The notes under the pieces were generated by a model that saw only the letters and a list, made by a program, of their open reading frames with translations, had not been told where the DNA came from and ran no database searches. From an uncultured Bacilli bacterium (GTDB lineage: Bacteria; Bacillota_I; Bacilli_A; RF39; UBA660), in assembly GCA_934141615.1 (NCBI GenBank), contig CAKPCM010000033.1:1-10978 (forward strand): 10,978 bases of DNA, written 5' to 3'. Every line of letters starts with the position of its first letter. The first letter of the stretch is position 1. Positions 5,644 to 10,978 of this stretch are shown here, piece by piece. Made by a program: the position numbers and the translations under genes.

Positions 5644-6545
5644 AAGATTTAATTACGTTTATAAAGAAAAATAGCATTGGTACATATAAAGAAGACGTTA
5701 AATTAGAGAAGAACACCACCTATAAAGTAGGTGGGGTAGCAAGTCTTTTTGTATATCCTAAAAACACTGATAAATTAATTATTCTTTTAGATAAATTAAA
5801 CAAAGATGGAATAAAACACAAAGTATTAGGCTTTGGTTCTAACGTTATCTTTAGTGATAAAAGATATGATGGCGTTATAATAAAGCTAGATAATTTTAAT
5901 GACGTTAAAATAAAAGATACTACCGTAGTTGCGGGTGCTGGAGTAAGTCTTGTAAAACTATCTTACAAGGTTCAAAAAGAAGGACTTACTGGCCTTGAGT
6001 TTGCATCAGGTATTCCAGGAAGCCTTGGAGGAGCGGTATTTATGAATGCCGGAGCTTATAAATCAGACATGGGATACATAGTATCAGAAGTAAAGGTTTT
6101 AACGCCAGAACTTAAGGTTAAAACATTATACAATAAGGATTTGAATTACAAATATAGATCATCATTCTTACAGCAAAATCCAAACTATATATGTTTAGAA
6201 GCTACACTTGTTTTAAGACATGGTGATAAAAAGTTGATTAAAGATTTAATGGAAACTAGAAGACAAAAAAGACTAATGACTCAACCTCTTGAATTTCCAT
6301 CAGCAGGCTCAGTATTTAGAAATCCAGATGGAGATTTTGCGGGAAGATTAGTTGAAGATTGCGGCCTTAAAGGATTTTCTATTGGGGGCGCTATGGTAAG
6401 CGCTAAGCATGCTAATTTTATAGTAAATAAAAAAGATGCAACAGCATCGGACGTTAGAAACTTAATATATTATGTACACGATAAAGTAAAAGATGAAACA
6501 GGCGTAGATTTAAAAATAGAACAAGAATTTGTAAACTGGGAGTAG
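5640..6545 (+). CDS. murB: UDP-N-acetylenolpyruvoylglucosamine reductase (MurB)
   Basis: A 301-residue cytoplasmic FAD enzyme that reduces UDP-GlcNAc-enolpyruvate with NADPH to UDP-MurNAc, the second committed step of peptidoglycan synthesis. The FAD-binding half contains 'NTTYKVGG' (residues 25-32), 'LGFGSNVIFSD' and 'GLEFASGIPGSLGGAVFMNAG'. The substrate half has 'YKYRSSFLQ' and 'SAGSVFRNP' with Ser224 as the expected proton donor, and a conserved Glu near the end in 'KIEQEFVNW'. The length and lack of the extra E. coli-type loop fit type II MurB of Gram-positives. Its ATG overlaps the murG stop as ATGA. A GGTGAT-like site lies in the murG tail. divIB begins 3 bases after its stop. Confidence 0.96.
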   Translation: MKDLITFIKKNSIGTYKEDVKLEKNTTYKVGGVASLFVYPKNTDKLIILLDKLNKDGIKHKVLGFGSNVIFSDKRYDGVIIKLDNFNDVKIKDTTVVAGAGVSLVKLSYKVQKEGLTGLEFASGIPGSLGGAVFMNAGAYKSDMGYIVSEVKVLTPELKVKTLYNKDLNYKYRSSFLQQNPNYICLEATLVLRHGDKKLIKDLMETRRQKRLMTQPLEFPSAGSVFRNPDGDFAGRLVEDCGLKGFSIGGAMVSAKHANFIVNKKDATASDVRNLIYYVHDKVKDETGVDLKIEQEFVNWE

Positions 6546-6548
6546 ATC

Positions 6549-7220
6549 ATGAAAAAGACGAAGAAGAAAAGAAGAAGGTTAAGAGTTGGTAGATTAATTT
6601 TATTGCTTTTAATTATTGGAGCAATTTCTTTTTCGTGTTATAAATTTATAGATGTTCCAATAAGAAGTATAGAAGTTACTGGAAACGAAATATTATCTGA
6701 TTCTGAAATAATAAGGGCAGCATCTTTAGATAATGATCCATCATTTTTTAGCGTTATAAGTCTGTTTGTTAAAAATAAGTTAAAGGAAAATCCTTACATA
6801 AAAGATGCTAAGGTATCAAAGGGATTCTTATCCGTTAAAATAAAAGTAAAGGAAAAGAAAGTTTTGTACATAAAAAAAGATACTGGTGAAAATGTTATGA
6901 CAGATTCGGTAAGCAAAGATGAAAAGGAAGTGTGTGCACCATTTTTAACAAACGAAGTTCCAGCTAAAAAACAATCTAGATTTATAAGGGCAATGAGCAA
7001 GTTAAACAAAAACATCATATGTCAGATGTCAGAAATAAAATATGATCCTAACGATATAGATAGTGATAGATATTATGTTTATATGAATGATGGCAATAGT
7101 GTTTATTTAACGGTTAATAAGTTTAACAAATTAAATAAATATAACACAATACTTGAAAACATAGGAAAACAAAACGGAACATTATACTTAGATTACGGAG
7201 ATTACTTTGAAGCAAAGTAG
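6549..7220 (+). CDS. divIB: Cell division protein DivIB/FtsQ
   Basis: A 223-residue bitopic division protein that joins FtsL and FtsB/DivIC outside the membrane and controls septal synthesis. The N-terminus is short and strongly basic (residues 2-15), followed by one membrane helix (about 15-34). A POTRA domain starts at 'IRSIEVTGNEILSDSEII' (about 38) and runs to about 105. It is followed by a beta domain with a 'YYVYMNDGNSVYL' strand pair. The overall layout and place after murB match DivIB. Sequence similarity in this family is low, so assignment rests on architecture and context. GGGAG (6538-6542) at the murB end is 6 bases upstream of the ATG. The stop codon lies within a terminator. Confidence 0.9.
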   Translation: MKKTKKKRRRLRVGRLILLLLIIGAISFSCYKFIDVPIRSIEVTGNEILSDSEIIRAASLDNDPSFFSVISLFVKNKLKENPYIKDAKVSKGFLSVKIKVKEKKVLYIKKDTGENVMTDSVSKDEKEVCAPFLTNEVPAKKQSRFIRAMSKLNKNIICQMSEIKYDPNDIDSDRYYVYMNDGNSVYLTVNKFNKLNKYNTILENIGKQNGTLYLDYGDYFEAK

Positions 7221-7229
7221 TCTTTTTTT
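7200..7229 (+). terminator. Intrinsic terminator at the end of divIB
   Basis: GATTACTTT (7200-7208) pairs with AAAGTAGTC (7214-7222): 9 bp with one T-G, around a 5-base loop, followed by seven T's. The divIB stop TAG (7218-7220) is in the 3' arm. It ends the murG-murB-divIB unit. Confidence 0.8.
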
Positions 7230-7230
7230 G

Positions 7231-7259
7231 TTTACACGAGTAAGTTTGTATGATAATAT
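7231..7259 (+). promoter_or_regulatory. Candidate promoter for the unknown membrane protein gene
   Basis: TTTACA (7231-7236), a 17-base spacer and TAATAT (7254-7259). An alternative uses TTGTTT (7228-7233), 18 bases and GATAAT (7252-7257). Position directly after a strong terminator supports a promoter somewhere here; exact hexamers are uncertain. Confidence 0.4.
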
Positions 7260-7282
7260 TTAATTAAGATAAGGAGTATATG

Positions 7283-8449
7283 ATGAGGGAAAAGTCTAAT
7301 AATAAAACATTACTAGTAGTTATAATTCTAATTATTTTATTTATTACGATTATATATTTATTTTCACTTTATAATAATAATTCTAGTGCTAAAAAGGGCG
7401 TTAAGAAAAAAACTTCTGAATTTAAAAAACAAGATGATTGGTATGTTCCAAGTGGTGAGGCATCTAAAATAGAAATATATAAAAGTGATGCTAACAACTA
7501 CCCAGTATTTATAAAAGATGATAAAGATACGTCTTATAAAACAAATGCTTTATATAAGATGATGGAAACTTATAGATGCGATGTTTCGCCTTGCAAAACT
7601 TATGGATATAACGATTACAAAAATGAAGTTATAATAAAAGATGATGGATATCTTATATATAATTACGAAACTAACAGGGCATTAAAACTTAGTATGCCTG
7701 ATGCAGAATATAACACGATTGATTTTATGTCATATGAAAATAAAGATTATGGTCTTTCAGTATCAAACATAAACGGAATGTACGCTTTTTATTCTTTAAA
7801 AAGCAATTCTTTTACGACTGATTTTAAGTATACTAACATATTTACGTCAGGCACGTCGTCTTTAATGGATAACTGTTTTATCGCCGCAAAAGAAAGTGAA
7901 GGTAAAACTTACGTAGTAAACTATAACACTGGTAAAGAAATAAAGGAAAGTGAAGCTTATTTGGGCTCGTTTGGTAACGGAAAAGAAATATATTATTTTG
8001 AAGATTATGGTGATATTGAAAGAAGTGCCATAATTTATGATAGAGATTTTAACAAGGTATTAGATGGTTCGTATGATTTATTTTCATCTACTAAATCTGG
8101 TAATTTAGTTGTTAGAAATAGTGATGAATCATTTAGTATTTATACAAAAGAAGGAAGGCTTGTTAAAAAAAGTAAGAACTACAAAAAAGTTTTACTTATC
8201 TTAAATGATTATGTAATTATAAAAGATACGGATGATTATCTAAAAATAGTTAATACTGATGGAAGTTTGCTAGCTAAATATGCTAAATTACAGGATAATT
8301 CATATTTAGATATGTCTTTAAGTGGATTTTATAAGTCAGGTGAAACTTTGATATACCTATTCGTAAATAAAGATGATGGTATAATAAGATATTCATATAA
8401 TATTAAAACTAAAGAAACAAAGTCAAAAGAGTATTCATCTATTAATTAA
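7283..8449 (+). CDS. Membrane-anchored protein of unknown function, propeller-like repeats
   Basis: I do not recognise this gene. The 388-residue product has a short basic start, one membrane helix (about residues 9-30), a Lys-rich linker (37-50) and a large C-terminal domain predicted outside the cell. That domain is made of about seven repeats of 30-50 residues, each with alternating beta-strand patterns and turns such as 'NYNTGKEIK', 'IYDRDFNKVLDG', 'YTKEGRLVKK' and 'VNTDGSLLAKY'. The pattern resembles WG-repeat or other beta-propeller proteins. Cys99 and Cys104 are close in 'RCDVSPCK' and could form a disulphide. Two adjacent ATG codons occur at 7280 and 7283; AAGGAG (7271-7276) is better spaced for 7283. 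It has its own candidate promoter and a hairpin at its end, and lies between divIB and ftsA. A divisome or wall role is only inferred from position. Confidence 0.8.
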   Translation: MREKSNNKTLLVVIILIILFITIIYLFSLYNNNSSAKKGVKKKTSEFKKQDDWYVPSGEASKIEIYKSDANNYPVFIKDDKDTSYKTNALYKMMETYRCDVSPCKTYGYNDYKNEVIIKDDGYLIYNYETNRALKLSMPDAEYNTIDFMSYENKDYGLSVSNINGMYAFYSLKSNSFTTDFKYTNIFTSGTSSLMDNCFIAAKESEGKTYVVNYNTGKEIKESEAYLGSFGNGKEIYYFEDYGDIERSAIIYDRDFNKVLDGSYDLFSSTKSGNLVVRNSDESFSIYTKEGRLVKKSKNYKKVLLILNDYVIIKDTDDYLKIVNTDGSLLAKYAKLQDNSYLDMSLSGFYKSGETLIYLFVNKDDGIIRYSYNIKTKETKSKEYSSIN

Positions 8450-8483
8450 AAGGATTATTTTATTAAGTAATTCTTTTAATTTT
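8444..8483 (+). terminator. Hairpin at the end of the unknown membrane protein gene
   Basis: AATTAAAAGGATTA (8444-8457) pairs with TAATTCTTTTAATT (8468-8481), 14 bp with one G-U, around a 10-base loop, with a short T-run. The stop TAA (8447-8449) lies in the 5' arm. The stem is almost all A-U and the tail is short, so termination may be partial. The symmetric ends could work for both strands. Confidence 0.55.
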
Positions 8484-8510
8484 GACTTTTAAAAAGTTAG
8501 TTTATATAGT
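8482..8510 (+). promoter_or_regulatory. Promoter for ftsA-ftsZ
   Basis: TTGACT (8482-8487), a 17-base spacer and TATAGT (8505-8510), each 5 of 6 to consensus. A perfect TATAAT immediately follows at 8510-8515 but would have a 22-base spacer with this -35. Predicted start is near 8517. Confidence 0.65.
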
Positions 8511-8537
8511 ATAATACTTTTATATGGTAGAGTTTAA

Positions 8538-8544
8538 AAGGGAG
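8538..8544 (+). promoter_or_regulatory. Ribosome binding site deciding the ftsA start
   Basis: AAGGGAG ends one base before the ATG at 8546, which is too close for initiation, and ten bases before the ATG at 8555. It therefore argues for the shorter protein. Confidence 0.6.
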
Positions 8545-8554
8545 TATGAAGCCT

Positions 8555-9805
8555 ATGAAAAAGATATACACATGTATTGATATTGGAACTGATACAATAA
8601 GAATATTGGTTAGTGAATATTATGGTAAAAAATTTAGAACTCTTGCGGTATCATCAGTTAGATCTAAGGGAATAAAAAGGGGCGTTATAGTAGATGAATC
8701 GCTTGTTTTAGAAAGATTAAAACTAGCACTAGATGATATTTCATCAAGAATTAATATACCTATTAAAAAAGCTATTATAACAATACCAGCTTATAATGCA
8801 GAATGCACTTTAGTACATGGTAACGTACCAATTGTAAACGAAGAGAAGATGGTTACTGAAAAAGATATATTAAGAGTTCAAAATTCAGTTGTTAATGACA
8901 TACTACCTAACATGGAATTAGTTTCCGTAACTCCTATTGACTTTACTATTTATGAAAATGGTTCAGAAATAGAAACGTTAAAAGATCCTAAAAACAAGAT
9001 TTGCGATAGACTTGGAATAAGGGCGATGATGGTTTGTGTTCCAAAAACTTCTGTTGTATCTTTTGCTAAAGTAGTAGAAAAATCAGGGGTAGAGGTAGTT
9101 GACCTTGTTTTATCTCCGATTGCAGACTTTGAAGAAGTTAAAACAGAAGAGTTAGAAAGCGGTATGACAGCGGTTATAAACATAGGAAAAACAGTTACTA
9201 CTGTATCTATGTTTAACAAGGGAATAATTACCAATACATCGGTTTTAAAAATAGGAAGTAAAATAATAGATGATGATATATCATACATTTATTACACTAC
9301 CAAAAAAGCTGCTAGAAAAGCAAAGGAAAACTTTGGAATAGCACATCCAAGGTACGCAAATAAAAACGAAACTTATGAAGTTAGAGACGTTAATGGAAAA
9401 TTAGTTAGGATTAATCAGTATGAACTTTCAAAGGTTATTAATAAACGTTTGGTAGAGATATTAAATGTTGCTAAAAATGAATTAAAGGTATTAACAAATA
9501 AGCAAATTCGTTATATAATGGTATTAGGTGGTATAACAGATATGCCAGGATTAAACTTTGTTTTGGAAGATGTGTTTGGAAATAATGCCAAAACTTACAC
9601 GATAAATACCTTAGGAATTAGAAAAGCAAGGTTTATTACTATATCAGGTGCAATTAAGCACTTCGTTAAAAAGATAAAATTAAGGGGAAAAGAATATTCA
9701 ATGTTTAGTAGTTATGATGAGGATGGCTTAGTTCATAGTAAGACTAGAATAGGAAGAAGCGATTCGATATTTGGAAGGTTTTTCAGCTACTTTTTTGACA
9801 ATTAA
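8555..9805 (+). CDS. ftsA: Cell division protein FtsA
   Basis: An actin-like protein that anchors FtsZ filaments to the membrane. It has 416 residues from this start. 'IDIGTDTIRILV' (residues 8-19) is the first phosphate loop. The SHS2-type 1C domain follows, with 'RGVIVDE' and 'KKAIITIPA'. The second phosphate loop reads 'VINIGKTVTTVSMF'; the usual Asp is Asn209 and the GT of DIGxGTT is missing. 'MVLGGITDMPGL' is the adenosine motif. The tail 'DSIFGRFFSYFFDN' is an amphipathic membrane-targeting helix. An in-frame ATG lies at 8546, but it starts one base after the ribosome site AAGGGAG (8538-8544), so ATG 8555 with a 10-base spacing is preferred. ftsZ begins 12 bases after the stop, in one operon. 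Confidence 0.94.
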   Translation: MKKIYTCIDIGTDTIRILVSEYYGKKFRTLAVSSVRSKGIKRGVIVDESLVLERLKLALDDISSRINIPIKKAIITIPAYNAECTLVHGNVPIVNEEKMVTEKDILRVQNSVVNDILPNMELVSVTPIDFTIYENGSEIETLKDPKNKICDRLGIRAMMVCVPKTSVVSFAKVVEKSGVEVVDLVLSPIADFEEVKTEELESGMTAVINIGKTVTTVSMFNKGIITNTSVLKIGSKIIDDDISYIYYTTKKAARKAKENFGIAHPRYANKNETYEVRDVNGKLVRINQYELSKVINKRLVEILNVAKNELKVLTNKQIRYIMVLGGITDMPGLNFVLEDVFGNNAKTYTINTLGIRKARFITISGAIKHFVKKIKLRGKEYSMFSSYDEDGLVHSKTRIGRSDSIFGRFFSYFFDN

Positions 9806-9817
9806 GGAGGAAATAAG

Positions 9818-10906
9818 ATGTTTGGTTTACCAGTAGATCAATTAGCAAAAATTAAAGTTATCGGTGTCGGTGGTGGCGGCGGTAACGCAGTTAATAGAAT
9901 GATAGAATGCGGTGTTAGAGGAGTAGAATTCATAGTTGCTAACACTGACTTACAAGTATTAAATTGTTCAAAGGCAGAAACTAAGATTCAAATTGGATCA
10001 AAGATTTCAGCAGGACTTGGAGCAGGTGGAAGACCTGAGGTTGGAAGAGAAGCTGCCGTTGAATCTAAAAAAGAAATAGAAGAAGCTTTAAAAGGCGCTG
10101 ACATGGTGTTCGTAACATGCGGAATGGGTGGCGGAACTGGTACTGGTGCAGCTCCTGTTATTGCTGAAATAGCTCAAGGACTTGGAGCTTTAACAGTTGC
10201 AATAGTAACTAAACCATTTAGCTTTGAAGGTAAAAGAAGAATGGCACAAGCTATTGAAGGTCTTTCAGAATTAAAAGCTAACGTAGATACTTTAATCGTT
10301 ATTCCAAATGATAGATTAAGAGAAATAATAGATAAATCAACACCAATGGTTGAGGCTTTCCATGAAGTTGATAACGTATTACATAGAGGAGTTCAATCAA
10401 TATCTGACTTAATCGCTGTAACAGGTTTAATTAACCTAGACTTTGCAGACGTTAAGGCCGTAATGGAAAAAAGTGGTAACGCACTTATCGGAATTGGTAT
10501 GGGTACGGGTGAAAACAGAGCAGTTGAAGCAGCTCGTCAAGCAGTATCTAGTCCACTTCTTGAAACAGATATTTCAGGAGCAACTGATGCAATTATCAAT
10601 ATTACAGGTGGAGCTAACCTAACTTTATTTGAGGCTGAAGATGCAGCAGAAGTTGTAAGATCAACATCAAATAATGATATCAACACAATCTTTGGTGCGG
10701 TAATTAATGAAAACTTAAACGACGAAGTAATCGTAACTGTTATTGCAACAGGATTTGAAAAAGGAGAACAAAAAGCAAAAGAAGAAGCAGCTAAACAAGC
10801 TCCTGTTCAAACTCCAAATATGCAGCAGAGAGTAAGCAACATCATTCAAGATGATGATGACGATGATGATATTCCAAATTTCTTAAAAAATAGAAGAAGT
10901 TTCTAA
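9818..10906 (+). CDS. ftsZ: Cell division GTPase FtsZ
   Basis: The tubulin-like GTPase that forms the Z ring. It has 362 residues. The N-terminal GTPase domain shows 'IGVGGGGGNAVNRM' and the tubulin signature GGGTGTG (residues 104-110), preceded by Cys101 where Ala is common. The catalytic T7 loop is 'NLDFADVKAVM' with Asn206, Asp208 and Asp211. After the C-terminal domain comes a short linker, then seven aspartates (345-351) directly before the conserved tail 'IPNFLKNRR', which binds FtsA. The ribosome site AAGGAGG (9804-9810) is perfect, 7 bases from the ATG, suggesting high translation as expected for FtsZ. It is transcribed with ftsA and ends in a strong terminator that includes its stop codon. 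Confidence 0.99.
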   Translation: MFGLPVDQLAKIKVIGVGGGGGNAVNRMIECGVRGVEFIVANTDLQVLNCSKAETKIQIGSKISAGLGAGGRPEVGREAAVESKKEIEEALKGADMVFVTCGMGGGTGTGAAPVIAEIAQGLGALTVAIVTKPFSFEGKRRMAQAIEGLSELKANVDTLIVIPNDRLREIIDKSTPMVEAFHEVDNVLHRGVQSISDLIAVTGLINLDFADVKAVMEKSGNALIGIGMGTGENRAVEAARQAVSSPLLETDISGATDAIINITGGANLTLFEAEDAAEVVRSTSNNDINTIFGAVINENLNDEVIVTVIATGFEKGEQKAKEEAAKQAPVQTPNMQQRVSNIIQDDDDDDDIPNFLKNRRSF

Positions 10907-10930
10907 AGTGGATTGTTATCCACTTTTTTT
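10905..10930 (+). terminator. Strong intrinsic terminator after ftsZ
   Basis: AAAGTGGAT (10905-10913) pairs perfectly with ATCCACTTT (10918-10926) around a TGTT loop, followed by T's to 10930. The ftsZ stop TAA (10904-10906) is at the base of the stem. Confidence 0.92.
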
Positions 10931-10935
10931 AGTGC

Positions 10936-10968
10936 TTGACATCCGGGGGGGGGGGTATGTGTTATTAT
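10936..10968 (+). promoter_or_regulatory. Promoter with an 11-G tract in its spacer
   Basis: A perfect TTGACA (10936-10941) is followed by TCC, eleven G's (10945-10955), and an extended -10, TGT + TATTAT (10960-10968). The spacer is 21 bases, about 3-4 longer than optimal, so the promoter should be weak as sequenced. Loss of three or four G's would give a near-ideal 17-18 base spacer. The gene it drives lies beyond the window. Confidence 0.7.
10945..10955 (+). repeat. Poly-G homopolymer, 11 G's
   Basis: Eleven consecutive G's stand out in a very AT-rich window where no comparable G or C run is seen. Such runs are prone to slipped-strand mispairing during replication and also to length errors in sequencing. 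Confidence 0.9.
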
Positions 10969-10978
10969 AAACAAGTAA

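Noticed and set aside
10945..10955. Poly-G as a pure sequencing artefact of two-colour chemistry.
   Set aside because: Normal sequence with a plausible extended -10 continues after the run, unlike typical poly-G read tails. Exact length is still uncertain.
1..10978. Insertion sequence, CRISPR array, tRNA or prophage attachment site.
   Set aside because: No transposase, terminal inverted repeat pair, regular direct repeats or tRNA fold was seen anywhere in the window.

Overview
The window is an AT-rich stretch of a low-GC Gram-positive-type genome (Bacillota). It carries a rearranged dcw (division and cell wall) cluster, with every recognised gene on the + strand. Firmicute-type features are a class B PBP with a C-terminal PASTA domain upstream of mraY, the order murG-murB-divIB-ftsA-ftsZ, good AGGAGG-type ribosome binding sites and U-tailed intrinsic terminators. 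TGG encodes Trp and TGA is used as a stop, so the code looks standard. The very AT-rich, compact style suggests an uncultured Bacilli or Mollicutes-relative lineage, but that placement is inference.

Layout. 2-448: 3' end of a class B penicillin-binding protein (KTG motif, one PASTA domain). 503-1279: lipoprotein L,D-transpeptidase with an SH3-like domain. 1374-2366: mraY. 2459-2974: NUDIX hydrolase. 3027-4118: ftsW. 4119-4557: a 439-base gap with no convincing protein gene; it holds a consensus sigma-A promoter, about 310 bases able to fold into nested hairpins, a strong intrinsic terminator and a separate promoter for murG. This is best read as an unidentified structured non-coding RNA. 4558-5643: murG, overlapping murB (5640-6545), followed closely by divIB (6549-7220). 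7283-8449: membrane-anchored protein of unknown function with propeller-like repeats. 8555-9805: ftsA. 9818-10906: ftsZ. The window ends in a promoter whose -35 and -10 are separated by a spacer containing eleven consecutive G's.

How the genes work together. MraY makes lipid I, MurG turns it into lipid II, and FtsW with the class B PBP polymerises and cross-links it at the septum. MurB supplies UDP-MurNAc. FtsZ, FtsA and DivIB build and regulate the division machine. The L,D-transpeptidase probably adds an alternative kind of cross-link or anchors proteins.

Two Mur ligases expected from the Bacillus gene order (murE before mraY, murD between mraY and ftsW) are absent here; an L,D-transpeptidase and a NUDIX hydrolase sit in those places. 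Transcription looks split into several short units: five stop codons lie inside hairpins followed by U-rich tracts, and most units have their own candidate promoter.

The points most worth a second look are the poly-G promoter at the right edge (a candidate phase-variation switch), the structured RNA between ftsW and murG, and the unknown membrane protein between divIB and ftsA.
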